From assembly GCF_010093535.1 (NCBI RefSeq), contig NW_022985167.1, forward strand, positions 1,035,335 to 1,099,334: a stretch of DNA of 64,000 nucleotides, given 5' to 3'. The notes under the pieces were generated by a model. That model worked only from the letters and a program-made list of their open reading frames with translations. It was not told the DNA's origin and did no database searches. This stretch comes from Lindgomyces ingoldianus. Its lineage: Eukaryota > Ascomycota > Dothideomycetes > Pleosporales > Lindgomycetaceae. This document shows positions 1 through 12,689 of this stretch, piece by piece (the first letter of the stretch is position 1; every line of letters starts with the position of its first letter). The translations under genes were made by a program, and so were the position numbers.

Positions 1-177
1 TATAAAAAAGACTTTAAAACTTTAAACACTAAAAACTAGAGGTCTATAAATATACTCTAGTTAAGAGGCAAGTACAATGTAATTCTAGGCTATAATTAGC
101 TTAAAGCATATAATTCTGCAATTAACTAGAGAATAATAACTATAAAAACCTCTAATAACTACGCACACATAACCTAG

Positions 178-495
178 TGTCACGGTATCCTCTCCGGATC
201 CCAGACATAACTGTATTAGACGCGTACTAGAGTATTATTAGTGCACGTCTAACATAAACACAACACAACACAGACATAAACTTAAGCATAAACTGCTTTA
301 ATACTAACTAAACCTAAAACAGGCTTAATTTATACCTAAAGCGCTTAGACTTCTAAGCTAAGTATTTAATTACTAATTTCCTCTTAAACCTTTCTGTTTC
401 TTACATAATGTTTTGTACCTACTATAATACCTTACATAGTAATTAAACTAGACCTCTATAAAGCTCTATAACCTTACTTATACATAATTATAACA
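178..495 (+). repeat. 5' LTR of Gypsy element A
   Basis: Begins TGTCACGG and ends TAACA. It aligns without gaps to the copy at 5951-6268. The differences are almost all C/T or G/A transitions, consistent with RIP after insertion. Confidence 0.93.
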
Positions 496-1986
496 TTATG
501 TTATGTTAAAACCTTAGCTAAAAATAGCCTCTAAATTTAATCTAATAAGCTTAGTACTTACATAACTTTAAGCTATTAAAGTAAGCTAAGAAGCCTTCTA
601 AAAAGCGCTTACTTTATAAAAAAGCTACTACATTATAAGCTTAAAAGCTTTTTAAAAGGACTTTAAGAAACAGCTTTATATTATTAAGCAGTTTATTTCT
701 GCCTTAACTTTTATTATAGTAGTAGGAACTAAAAACTTACTAGCCTTAAAGCCTACCTAGAAGTCTAGAGATAGCTTAACTCCCTTTTATCTAACGCTGC
801 CTATAACCTGTAACTTTTCTAACTTAGTAATAAAATCTAACTAACTCTTTAATCCCCTGCTGTTTAACAGAAAATAAAAAGACCTAACTTTTTTCTTATG
901 TAAGCTTTAATATAAACTTAAAAAAAACATAGACTAATTCCCCTCTAAACACTTCTAGTTACTATATGCCTACTTTTAACTTAACTATAATATAACAACT
1001 TTAATTAACTTACTAATAAATAAGAATATTATTAACTTAGATTAATTTATAGTATTTTTATAAGTAACTTATAGAAACTTAAATAAAAAGTTAACAGCTC
1101 TAAGTTACCTAAACACTTTATAATAAAAAAAGAAAAGCTTTACTTTACACTTTACTAAGTTCTGCTAACTTACATCTAATATAGGCCTAAATAAGATAGG
1201 TCTAATTATAGCTTTATATAACTCCCTCTTAACTAAACTGTAACACGCTATAGTAGGAAAACCCCTTTTAAATAACTTTAACGCGTATGTAAACCTAATT
1301 GCTACCTATAATAATAACATAAGGTTTCTCCTTATATAAGCCCTAATATGCCTCTAAACTAGTGTAGTTGCAAATAAGGACCTTAACGCAATAAAAATTA
1401 ATTTAAATTATGCTTTAGTTAGTTCTAAAAAGCGTAAAAATTATAAAAAGAAAAGTTAATACTTTAAGTATAGTAAGCATAGTTATATCTTCTAAAACTA
1501 CTTTATTCCCCTTTTTTAAGTCTGCGTAAGTAGTGCTGCTAGCACTTATTAAAGATTTTTACTATTTTAATCTTATTTCTATAAGGGCTTTAACTTATAT
1601 TTAAGCTTTAATTTCTTTTACTACTTTTAACGCAGCTGCAGCTATAGCAGTAAGAGCCTGCAAAAAGGCTTGTCCTAGGGCTAAGTTGCCTTTTAGAACT
1701 AATTTAACACTAGATCTCTGCTAACCTATAGGCTAAGTCCCCTACTAATAACTAGAAGTACTAAGTTAATATTTCTATATATTTATAATAAAGAACTATA
1801 TTAGCTTTAATATAAGCTTTTATTAACTTAGAAGTAAATAGCATAGGTTACATTAACAAAGAACAGGTGCGTAAACTAAATCTTTAATTAACACTGCTTA
1901 CCTAAATAATTTACTTAACTAGATTTAATAGAAAATAACTTAAAAAAGGTTTTATTTTTTATACTACAACTATTATAATTACCTAC

Positions 1987-2408
1987 TGTTGCGTTTGCTA
2001 AAAGGTTAACCTCCTAGCTAGCACAGCAGAAAGATATATGTAGACAGATAGCTGTACGCAACACACCCCCCAGCTTAAACTGTAGAATAAGAGAGGTAAA
2101 ACATAGTAAAACAACCTTAACACACTCTTCTTTTTTTGCCTAAGCAACAGAACTTAGAGACAGATCTAGTAAGGTAGCCTTTGTAATAGGTGCACTGCCT
2201 AAATGCTTTTTGCTAAGCGTAGGAATTAAACACGCAGTGCTCTAGGATAATGCAATCCTATTAGTAGAGCAGGGGTGCGCAAATTTTTAAGCGCTAACTA
2301 TCTACACTATGCTGCAAACTAGGCTTATAACTGTTATGTTTGCTAAAAGGTTAACCTCCTAGCTAGCACAGCAGAAGGATATATGTAGACAGATAGCTGT
2401 ACACAACA
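1987..2408. mobile_element. Miniature LTR element (TRIM/SMART-like), 422 bp
   Basis: Direct repeats of 77 bp at 1987-2063 and 2332-2408 differ at only four positions, all transitions. Each repeat starts TGTT and ends AACA; the first has an 8-bp terminal inversion (TGTTGCGT/ACGCAACA). The pair is flanked by a perfect 5-bp duplication, CCTAC (1982-1986 and 2409-2413). The 268-bp interior shows no coding capacity. LTR-like termini, a 5-bp target duplication and very small size match the terminal-repeat retrotransposon in miniature class. It sits inside the presumed gag region of Gypsy element A, so it inserted later, and it is visibly less TpA-rich than its host. I see no convincing primer-binding site directly after the first repeat. 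Confidence 0.8.
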
Positions 2409-5400
2409 CCTACTAACACTATAAGGAGCAGATTAAGCTTTATGTAATAAACACAGGATGTTATAACCTAATCTTAAAACAACTATAGCTGTATTAGCAC
2501 AAGGTTGCCTTTAATTACTAAGAGTAAGTTCTAAACTTTAACTCTTTTTAATGCTAAGATGTATACTTATACTTACACTTAAACAACACCTAAGTAGCAC
2601 TTAATATAGAAGGTCTCTAGACCTACTTCTTAATAAACTAGAGAAAAACTACTTAAGTAAGGCTAATAAGCTAGGCCTTTTATTAAAATAGGCTATGTAA
2701 AATAATTTAACAACTGCCTAAACCTAAAGAAAAGAAAGCCTTTAAAGAATCTCTACTTACTTAATTTAGACATAAACTAGGACTTAAACAGTAGATAGAC
2801 ATCTGCTACATAAGACCTACTCTATTTATAACTCTAGCTTAATAACTAAATTATAAAATCTACGCAGTTATAATTTCTAATATAGACTAAGCTCTAGCTC
2901 TCTAAAAACATACTAACTTAAAAATAATAGTTTTTTAAGACTACTATAACTTGTTACATGTCTTTTTTTAAGATAAGTCTAATAAGCTTTTAATACAACA
3001 TCTGTATAATTACTAGATAACTCTTAAGCCTAGTAAACAACCTAGTTATAGGCTACTATATAAGATGTTACTAAATAAATTAAAAGTGCTTTAAAAATAC
3101 CTTAATAAGAACCTAAAAAAAAGTTTATTTAAGCTAGCTTCTTACTAGTAGTGTTACCTATACTATTTATAAAAAAACTTAAAGATAGGCTTTAATTCTA
3201 TGTTAACTACTAAAAACTAAATACTGTTACTATTAAAAACTAATACTTAATTCCCTTTTTATAGAAAACCTTAAGCTAACTAAGTAAAGTAAAGTATTTT
3301 ATAAAGTTAAATATTATTACTGCCTTTAATAAGCTAAGGATAGTAAAAGGTAATAAGTAGCTAATAGTGTTTTAGACCTAATATAGACTATTTAAGTACC
3401 TAGTAATGCCCTTTAGCTTAGCTAACACGCCTAGTACTTTTTAACATTTTATAAATAACTTACTTTAACCCTACCTAAACATGTTCTACACTATGTATAT
3501 TAATAATATTCTAATCTATAGTAATAGCCTTTTAGAGCACAAACAGCATGTACGCCTAGTGCTAAAGGCTATAAAAGAAGTAGGTCTGTAACTTAACATA
3601 GATAAATGTAAGTTTTACTAATTAAAAGTTACATATTTAGGATATATAATCTTTATAAATAGCATCTAAATAGACTCTGTTAAGGTTTAGACTATGCTAG
3701 ATTAGTAATACTTAAAAGATGTAAAAGATATTTAAGCCTTTATAAAATTTACTAACTTTTACTAATAATTTATTAATAACTTTTTATAGTAAGTAAGCCC
3801 TATAATTACACTTACTAAAAAAGGGATTTAATTTAACTTTAACTTAAATTACTAATAGTCTTTTAACTAGCTAAAAAAAGCCTTTACTAAAGCTTTAATA
3901 CTTTGCTACTTTAACTTTAAACTACTAATACTTATAGAAGCTAATGCCTTAGACTATGTAGTAGTAGGAGTTCTCTTCTAGACTAAGCTAGACAGGACTA
4001 TTAGGCCTATTACATACTTCTTAAAAAGAATAAGCTTTGTAGAAAGCAATTATAAAATCTATAATAAAAAATTGCTTACTATAGTACACTACTTTAAATA
4101 ATAGCAACTTAAACTAAAAAGTGTAGCGCATCTAATATAGGTCCTATTTAACTATAAGAACTTACAGTACTTTGTAACTATAAAATAACTTAGCTACTAA
4201 TAAGCCTATTAGTCTAAATACTTATCTTATTTTAATTTTAAGATTACTTATTATTTTAGTTAAGATAGAGAGAAACTAGATGCTTTTATAAAGTAATCTT
4301 AAAACATCCCTACTTAGAAAATAGTGTAAAAGGCTTAACACTAAACTTTACTTTAACTTAAGCTATTTTTAAACCTTAACCTAAATAAAATAGATTAGAT
4401 AATTAATTAAATTATTACTAATAAGTATTTAAATAATAAATTTATCTAAGAAACCTTAGACCTGCTCTAAAATAGTGCTAGTTAGTTAAAAAAGGTAACA
4501 CTAGCTAACTACAAAAACTAAAATAGTAAGCTGTATTACTATAACTAACTTATAATTCTTAATTCTAACAAACTAAAAATTAAACTACTTTAAATTATAC
4601 ATAACTTACTTGTTAGAGAACACTTAGGCAAAAAAAAGACTCTTAACCTACTACAGAGAGAGTACTACTAGCCCTGCATGTTCTATACTGTACACTAATA
4701 CGTATTATGTTGCTATACTTACTGTAAAGTAAAAGCTTTTTAAAAAAAGTATAATAGCCTACTTAAACTACTTCTAATCTTTAAATAAGCTTAGAAAAAC
4801 ATATTAATTAACTTTATTATAGACCTACCTTTATCTAAAAGGTACATAAATATTATAGTAGTTGCTAATTACTTAACTAAGTATTAACACTTAATACTAT
4901 ATTCCTCTATAACTGCCCCTAATATAGCCTAGTTATTCTACTAATATATATAAGTTTACTATAGCCTGCCTAACATAATTATATTAGACAGAGGTACACA
5001 GTTTATCTTAGCTTTTTAGAATAAACTCTATAAATAGCTCTAAATTATCTTTTATTTATCTATAGCTTTTTACCTAAAGACTAACAGCTAGACTAAGAAC
5101 GTAAATGCTGTAATAAAATAAGTTCTATAAGTATACATAAACTACTAGTAAAACAACTAAGTAAAATAGTTAGCTATAGCATAGTTTAAAGCTAATAACA
5201 TAACATCTAAATTAACATAAGTATCTTTATTTTTTAGTAAACTATAGATACTACCTTTAAATAAAATTTAAACTACTTTTAAATACCCCTTAACTAACTT
5301 ATTAATCTATATAAGTAATAGACATAAATAGACTTATTAATAATATTTAAAATATATCTAAATATATTTATAAAGAGCTTATATAGGCTTAAGCTTTTTA

Positions 5401-5950
5401 ATAAAAGTATGTAAACTAATTTTAAACCTCTGCCCCTGTGTATGCAGCTAGCAAGAAGGTCTAGCTAGACACTAGAAATATCTAAATAAACTAATAATTA
5501 AAGAAAATTAATTAGAAGAACCTTAGCCTTTTTATAGTAGCTTATATAGTCTTATTACACACTTACTAATTAATCCTACCTAATAGCATAAAGATACACC
5601 CTGTGTTCTACGTATTATTGCTGCGCTAAGCAGCTCTTAAATCTAACTATCTACCTAGACAGCTAAACTTGCTACCTAAACTTATTATTATAAATAATAA
5701 ACTAGAATATATTATAGAAAATGTTAAATAGATCTAGTTTAATAAAAAAAAATATATCTATAAATACTTTATAAAATAGACTAGATACAACAAACTGTTA
5801 TAGAAACTTGTAGAAGCTCTATAAAAAAACTCTACAGTAACTTAATTCTACGCCTAATACCTATCTAAACTAAACCTGTACCCTAATAAAAACAACCTAA
5901 TGCTAGAACTACTAATGTAAAGGATTCCCTTTCTAATAAGAGGGGGGTAC

Positions 5951-6268
5951 TGTTACAGTATCCTCCCTAGATCCTAGACATAACTGTATTAGACGTGTAC
6001 TAGAGTATTATTAGTGCATGTCTAACATAAATATAACATAACATAGACATAAACTTAAGTATAAACTGCTTTAACACTAACTAAACCTAAAATAGGCTTA
6101 ATTTATACTTAAAGCGCTTAGACTTTTAAGCTAAGTATTTAATTACTAATTTCTTTCTAAACCTTCCTGTTCCTTACACAACGTCTTTTATCTACTATAA
6201 TACCTTACATAGTAATTAAACTAGACCTCCGTGAAGCTCTATAACCTTACTCGTGCACAATCGTGACA
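5951..6268 (+). repeat. 3' LTR of Gypsy element A
   Basis: Begins TGTTACAG and ends GTGACA, 318 bp, the same length as the 5' copy. It is preceded by a G-rich polypurine tract and followed by the target duplication CCTAG. Confidence 0.93.
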
Positions 6269-9200
6269 CCTAGTTAGCATGCTATAATAACTAATGCCTA
6301 GTTTATAAATAAGCAAAGCAGGGTAGCAGCTACTACTTAAAGAAGAGAAAACCTTAGAAATTCCCTTGCTAGAAGCTAGAAGCCTAGGCAATAAAAATTA
6401 TAAAAGAAAAGCTTAAGAAAGTTTTTTATAAAGAAATTAAAACTAATAAAGATGTAGATTAGATAGAGATCTTTAAAGTCTAAAAAAAAGGCAGCATCCC
6501 TGCTAAATATAAAGATTATAAGGACATGTTTAAGACGCTAGAAGATTTAGAAAAACTGCTACTACACTAACCTTAAGACTATGCTATTAACCTAATAAAG
6601 GACTATAATCTAAAGACCTATAAGCTTTGCCCTCTAATAAGGACATAAAAGGAAGCCTTATAAGAGTATGTTAACTAAATGTTAGCCTAAAGCTATATCT
6701 AGGAAAGTTATAGCCTAGTTGCTTTAGCTGTAGTTTTTATAAAAATAAAAAATCTAAGTCTGCTAGGACTATAGAACTTTAAATAATAACATAGTTTAAA
6801 ATTAGTTTTCTCTACTTATTATATAAGACATTATAAACTAACTAAAAGGAACCTAGTACTTTATAAAGTTTAATGTACAGAATAGATTTAATAAAATAAA
6901 AATAAAAGAAAGAGATAAGTAGCTTACAGCGTTTAAGACTCTATAAGGACTTTATAAACTGCTAGTAATGCTGTTTAGCTTAATAAACGCCCTAGTAACA
7001 TTCTAGTAAATTATTAACATAGCTTTTAACCTATATCTTAATGTCTTTACCCTAGTATACCTAGATAACGTCCTTATCTACTTAAAAGACACTCTAAAAA
7101 ACTATGTACAGAAGGTATAAAAAGTCTTAGAATAGCTAAGAAAGTATAAACTCTACCTACAGCTCTCTAAATGCAAATTCTACATTACAGAAATAAAATA
7201 TTTAGAATTTATAATTAATAGTAAGGAAATAAAAATTAACTTAGCTAAAGTATAAAAAGTACTTAAGTAGCTAGAACTTATAATAGTTAAGAAAGTTAAA
7301 GAATTCTTTAAACTATTAAAATATGTTAAATAAATAATTAAAAACTACTTAAAAATTACTATACCTTTAATAAACACTACTACTAAGAAAAGAGTAGTAG
7401 TAAAGTTTATCTAGACTTTATAAATAAACAGAGTGTTTACAGCGCTAAAATAAGCTATAACAGCTAAACTAGTGCTAAGGATGTACAACCTATAGTTAGA
7501 TATAAAGATCTACACAGATGCATCCTTAGGAGCTAGCAGAGCCGCACTTTATTAGAAACAAGAAGACAGAAAATAGCACCTAGTAGTGTACTATTTTGCT
7601 AAGTTTTTAGGACCTAAAGCAGGCTATAGCATACCTAATAAAGAACTTAAAGCTATACTAAACACAGTAAGAGTATAGGCTACAGAGCTACACAGAATAG
7701 TAAAACCCTTCTATATTATAACAGACTACATAAACCTAGTTACATTTCTAACTATAAAGAAATTATTACTAATGCACATAAGATAGGTAATAAAGCTTGC
7801 TTAGTTTAACTACATTATTAAACATGTCCTAAGAACACAAAATTAGCAGGTAGACGCTCTTAGCTAAAGTCTAAATTACTTTAATAAAAAAGAAAAAAAA
7901 ACTAAGGAATTTACTCTTTTTAAAAAAAACTAATAAAGGATAGATCTATAATAGGCCTTAACTTATAAAAGAACTCTACATGCTTATAGTAAATAAGTAA
8001 AGATAGAAAAATCTAATCTAAGAATATTATAAATCCTTAATGTTTAGACACCCTAGAATAGGCACCCTTTAGAAGAAGCTAAGGACTGCTATACTATAAT
8101 AAATACTAAAAATAAAGCAATTATGTATAGAGGTGCTTAGAGAGTGTAACACCTGCAATAAAAATAACTTATAAAGGTATAAGGCCTATAGATACCTTTA
8201 CTTAATTAAAGCACTAAAATTACTCTAGATAATAATTATAATAAACTTTATTATAGAACTACCCCTATCTAAGAAACTAGGCACTAAAAGGATGTGCAAT
8301 ATAATTATAGTAGCCCTTAATAAAACTACTAAATACTTGTACACTTAGCTCTTAAAAAAAAACAATAATAGCTAAAAAATTTATTTATAAATTAAAATAA
8401 AATGTTATATTAGTGTATAAATGTCTTAAGATTATTATCTTTAAGAAAGATAAACTGTTTACTAGCAGATTCTAAAAAGCAGCTATGCAACACCTTAGTA
8501 TAACGCACAAGCTATCTACAGCCTACTACCTACAGATAGACAGTTAGACTAAGAGAGTAAACGCTAAAATAAAAAAGTATCTTAGAAAGTATGTCTCTTA
8601 TACCTAGTATAATTAGGCAGAATAGCTTCTAATAGCACAGCTAGCTATTAATAATGTAGAATTAGCTATAATAAAGGAAACACTATATAAGGCTAACTTT
8701 AGGTATAACTTTTACTTTATGTTACAAGAAAACTAACCTACAGACTTATAAAAATTAATAAATTAGTTATTAAATTTATAAAGTATACATAAAAAGTTAG
8801 CAATAAAAGCCTAATCTAGTAGAAAAATAATAGAAAAATATATAAATAAATTATAGTAACTAGGACTAAGAATCTGCCTAAAAGACTACACATATTTTAA
8901 TACTAAAAACCTTAAGATATCTAGACCCTCTAGAAAACTAGTAAAAAAAAGGATAAGACTATATAAAGTCCTCTAAACTTAATAAGACAATTGTAAACTT
9001 AAGCTTCCCCTACATATAAAGATACACCTATAGTTCTATGTTTCTAGATTAGAAAAAGCACTTAAAGAAATTCCCTTATCTACATAAAAATAAGAAGATA
9101 AAGAAATAGAATATAAAGTTAAACACATTATTAGTAATTAAAAAAACTAAAAGAAATTTTTAGTAAAATAGAAAAGGTAGCTTACTAGTAAAAACATATA

Positions 9201-9994
9201 AAAACTAGCTAAGAATTTGCAGAACGCGCAGCTGTTAGTACAAGAGTACCTTTAGGCTTATCTAAAAGAAACTAGCTAGGCAATAAAGCATCTATATTAA
9301 AGAGAATAGCTATATTATTACTAAATAGCAGCAGCCTTTAAAGATAAGTCTTAGCTAATAAGAGCTGCAGAGAAAAACAACTCTTTACTTTAGCTTTAAG
9401 AGCTTCTATCTTATCTAAGAAAAAAAGATCTCTCTTTAAGTACTTTATGCGCTAAGCTTCTAGCAAATCTAGTAATTTCTAGATATAGTCCTACTTAGAG
9501 CGCTTTTTATCTTTTACCTCTAAAGTTTTCTAGCTCTAACGCAGCATCTTTTCTTGTAAACAGAGTTACTTTTAATTCTAAACTAGTTATTTATCTAATA
9601 ACATGTAGTCTCTAGCCTAAAAAGCTTTAGTAGACTAAAGGAGTTTCTCTCTCTCTCTCTCTAAACGCTTCTACGCAGTGTTAGACATAAAGGTGTTACA
9701 TCTATTTTTTTTTTTACATACTTAACGCACTTGTCTAAAAACAACATTAATATATAAAATAACTTTAAAAATTAGTAAGCGCTATAGGGCCTTATCTTTG
9801 TTTAGTAAAAAAGATTAAAATAAAAAGTAATATAAGAATAATAGAATAAACAGGACTAACAAGCTATTTAGTTTAAGAAAAGTAGATGTTAGAAATGCCT
9901 TCTAGTAGGTAGATACTTACTTTATAAATAAACTTTTACTAATATAGTTATGTAAGCAGAGCAGTAAGGACGCTGCTAGAGAGAAGGGGTAGCG

Positions 9995-10610
9995 TGTTAC
10001 AGTCTATAGTTAGACTAGCGTAACTCTACTAGCAGTGCTCTATAATCTAGCTAGGTTAGGACAGGGCTTGCTTATAGACTAGTTAGAGGGCACAGAGGCA
10101 GCGCAGCTGCCTGCAATAACAGAAGAATACGTTGTCTAGTAGAAAGACAGGACGTAAGGCAAAGAGGAGCTTAGCAAGTTTAGACAAGCTAAGACAAGTT
10201 AGCAGTATAGCTAATTTATAGAGCTTATTTAAACTTACTTAAACTTATCTTAGCGCCTTTAAATATGTATATAATTCCTGCTTTAAACAACCTTTAGGAA
10301 GTATGTTTAACATTTAGTTTATTTTTTTATATAGACTAAGTAGCATTTAGCTTTTTAAAGAGCTATAATACTATTTATATATCTTACACTATATATACCT
10401 CTAATTCTGTCTAACAGGACTGTTTAACCTAGCCTCTCTACTGCTGCATTAAGGGCAAACTACAATTTAGTCACTCTACCCTCCTCTATTAGCCTATTAG
10501 CCTGTACGTAGGACTGTACACCCTACTAGATTAGCCCCTATCCTCCGTCCTACTTCCCCCCTAGGAACGTCATAAGACCCGAGTGCTTCCACGAAGCAAG
10601 GATTGTAACA
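9995..10610 (+). repeat. 3' LTR of Gypsy element B
   Basis: A 616-bp segment starts TGTTAC and ends GTAACA, an inverted hexanucleotide typical of LTR ends. A purine-rich tract lies just upstream and the decayed chromodomain of element B lies further upstream. Only one copy is in the window, so the left boundary rests on the terminal hexamer and the polypurine tract. A possible target duplication, CTATA, follows at 10611-10615; its partner would be outside the window. Confidence 0.7.
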
Positions 10611-10615
10611 CTATA

Positions 10616-11075
10616 GTCCTAGGAAGGTTTAACAAGCATGTAATTAATAAGCTAAGAAGGAAGCTACTGTAAAGATTTTATGTTAATAAAAAGATAAAAA
10701 AACTAGGCGTAAAAAGGCTAAGAAGCGTAAGAAAGCTTATATAGCTAAAAAAAGAAAGCATATAAAGGCAGCTACTAAGGACGCTTAACTACAAAAGGCT
10801 AAAAAAAAAGGCTTTAGAAAGAAGAAAAGCAACTGGCTAAAAAGGCTAACTGCTAACTCTAAAGCAACATTAAAACTTCTAAAAAGGCTAGGAAGACTAC
10901 ACAGCCTATAGCTAGTAGGCTAGAGCAAGTAGTTAAGGATTAATTAATTGTTAAAGTGGTAGAGCTGCTATGCAAGCAAAATTGCAGAAGCAGAGCTATT
11001 AAGCTTCCTGCACGCTTCTGCGACTAGCTAGTAGCCTTAAATTAATTACTGTAATTAGCTTCCTAATCTACTAAA
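10616..11075 (+). pseudogene. Tail of a pogo-like DDE transposase, truncated
   Basis: The + strand encodes, with frame changes and stops, a lysine/arginine/alanine-rich segment (several AKKRK- and KKAKKR-type runs at about 10690-10900), followed by a segment ending in LPARFCD near 11000-11030. A basic, helical C-terminus ending in a PARF-D-like box is common in fungal pogo/Fot-type transposases. The catalytic part is absent, because element B's LTR begins where it should be; the rest of the gene would lie left of the window. RIP-like decay is evident. The assignment rests on tail composition only and is tentative. Confidence 0.4.
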
Positions 11076-11274
11076 AAACTAGGCCTATATTCTATTTATA
11101 TGTTGCCCTGGAGCTTCAAGTCGCGGTGCCGCTGTACGGCAAATTCCGTGCGTCAGGCGAGACCGTGCGTCGGCTGATTAAATTTAGTATAGTGCAAGAT
11201 ATACAAGGCGGCAATGTCCTCTTTATAAAGGTTTTAATGCCTCTTAGTCTATTAGGTAGGTAAAGACTAAATAG

Positions 11275-11306
11275 TAATCACAACCTTCTAACTGTGGTTG
11301 TGATTA
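11275..11306. repeat. Perfect 11-bp inverted repeat
   Basis: TAATCACAACC at 11275-11285 is matched by its exact reverse complement GGTTGTGATTA at 11296-11306, with a 10-base loop. It could form a hairpin or be a footprint of a small inverted-repeat element. No gene is adjacent that would make it a terminator. Confidence 0.75.
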
Positions 11307-11777
11307 AGACTATATACATGGGGTTGCATGTTCTGCATGTTTGCATGCTTGCATGCTGGTGTGGCCTGCATGGCCTGCAAACCTGCAAACCTGCAGTTTC
11401 TATTAGATGATACATTCCGCCAGGCTTTTGTCTAAAAGCCGGAGCCATTCCTCATCCGTCCTGTCACGTGATTCGTTCAGCGCGGGGTTAAGCGTCTTCC
11501 ATCCGACGTCGTTTAGGCTGTGTGGGACAGCTAATTAGGTCATTACGGTCTGTCTGTTGGCCGTAACAGGGGGGGGGGGGTGGGTGCTGGTTGCGTTTGT
11601 ACAGCAGTTGTCTAGGTGGTAGTAGTTAACTGTACAGTAGCTCTTAAAAAGCAAGCTGTTGTGCAGAGTAGCAGGTTAGCTCTAGGGCGGGGGCTAGTTG
11701 CTTGTTTGTACAGCTGTTAGGAGAGAGAGAGGGGGGGGCTAGTTGCGTTGGCGAGGCGGGCTGCCGATGAGGAGCCT

Positions 11778-12129
11778 TCTCTATGTAGCTACACACGCAG
11801 TAGGTTTCTAATTATGCAGCCTGTATTGTCTCCTCTGCGTAGCTACACACGCAGTAGGCAAGTAGTTGCACAGCCTGTATTAACAGAAGGCTCTAGGGCG
11901 CACAAAGGCTTAGCAGTAAGCCCTCTTTGCATAGCTACGCACACAGCAGGTTGCTAATCTTGTCTTTATGTAATTAGTTAATCTAGGGGCGCGTATAATG
12001 CTTATCTAAGCCCTCTCTGCGTAGCTACGCACACAGTAGGAGTAAGCTGTTTATATAGTAGCAGTTTTATTAATCCTTATAAATCTGTCTATTAAGGATA
12101 ATATCCTTTGCGTAGCTACGCACATAGTA
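11778..12129. repeat. Five dispersed copies of a palindromic 26-bp motif
   Basis: A motif close to CTCTGCGTAGCTACGCACA followed by CAGTAGG occurs at about 11778-11804, 11833-11858, 11923-11950, 12013-12040 and 12104-12129. Its core TGCGTAGCTACGCA is a perfect 14-bp palindrome; some copies are degraded by C-to-T type changes. Spacings (about 55, 90, 90 and 90 bases) are unequal and the intervening sequence is not a constant length. The first two units also share a longer segment that includes GCAGCCTGTATT. Confidence 0.8.
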
Positions 12130-12689
12130 AATAGTCTATTAATAAACTAATTAGTATTAGTTAACTTAGGCTTAATTAAACAAACATATGCCTAAAAGGC
12201 GTACTAAAAGGTAAGTAAGTAAAGATCTTTTTATTATTAACTACTGCCCTTTTTCTTTGTATAAAGAAAGAGGGCTTTTAAGTACACATAGCCCCTAACG
12301 CACAGGCTAGATAGCCAACGTTTCAGGCAACCTAATTCAGCCGTACTTACGTACAGACAAAAAGCTTTAATTTTATAACTATAACACTAAACCACCTTTT
12401 TTATTAATTAGTGTTTTTAAAATCTCTAAAGTAAGTACTATACGCTAATAAATATTAAGATCTTTATTACTTAACTTTTTAAAAGTAGATTTAGTCTAAC
12501 CTAGTAGTAAAATATAGCTTTTTAAAGAAAATTACATTTAAGAAGCTAAAAGTAATAGCTAAAAATGCTATTATTATTCTTTAAACTCTTTAAAAGCGTG
12601 CAGCTAAATTAAGAATTAATATAAAAATATAAATTACATTTTATGCTAATGTTCTCCTTTTAGCAATAGGTAGCTTCTAGCCTAGTACT

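Larger units (their letters stand above)
178..6268 (+). mobile_element. Complete Ty3/Gypsy chromovirus A nested in element B
   Basis: Two 318-bp LTRs (178-495 and 5951-6268) bound this element, and the 5-bp duplication CCTAG flanks it at 173-177 and 6269-6273, which fixes both ends. A purine tract ending about 3 bases before the 3' LTR (AAGAGGGGGG) is the polypurine tract. On the + strand the reverse transcriptase lies at about 3250-3700, where the YIDDILIYS box has become YINNILIYS (both catalytic Asp codons mutated) and is followed by LLEHKQHVRLVLKA. RNase H-like sequence is at about 3900-4100, integrase at about 4790-5250 (DLPLSKR ... VVANYLTKY) and a chromodomain remnant at about 5700-5800. 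Gag should lie at about 500-3000 but is too decayed to read. Stops are dense and mostly TAG or TAA, as expected from RIP. Confidence 0.93.
1..10610 (+). mobile_element. Ty3/Gypsy chromovirus B, RIP-degraded, left end outside window
   Basis: The body of this element lies at 1-177 and 6274-10610, because element A is inserted into it. Reading through RIP stops on the + strand, a Gypsy reverse transcriptase runs from about 6500 to 7260; the catalytic YLDD box at about 7055 now reads YLDN, followed by a recognisable LQLSKC segment. RNase H-like sequence with a TDAS-like box (YTDAS) is near 7510, integrase at about 8200-8700 (a GQTERVN-like stretch near 8545) and a chromodomain remnant (EYKVKHII ... 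FLVK) at about 9110-9190. This RT-RH-IN-chromodomain order is that of chromoviruses. A purine-rich tract at about 9979-9989 precedes the 3' LTR. The 5' LTR must lie left of base 1. No open frame of useful length survives. Confidence 0.85.
11076..12303. other. Repeat-rich spacer with moderate GC, no gene
   Basis: This spacer is noticeably less TpA-rich than its surroundings in parts. It contains a run of TGCATG/CCTGCA-type words at about 11320-11400, a guanine run at about 11571-11580, a GA/G run at about 11720-11738, a perfect inverted repeat (11275-11306) and the palindromic motif array listed separately. A short open frame over the array is produced by the repeats and I do not consider it a gene. 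Confidence 0.6.

Noticed and set aside
11748..11957. 69-codon open frame over the palindromic array
   Set aside because: Its peptide repeats follow the DNA repeats and there is no start context, domain or splice support.
11778..12129. Repeat array resembling a CRISPR array
   Set aside because: The organism is a fungus, the spacers differ in length, the motif is palindromic and degraded, and no cas-like gene is present.
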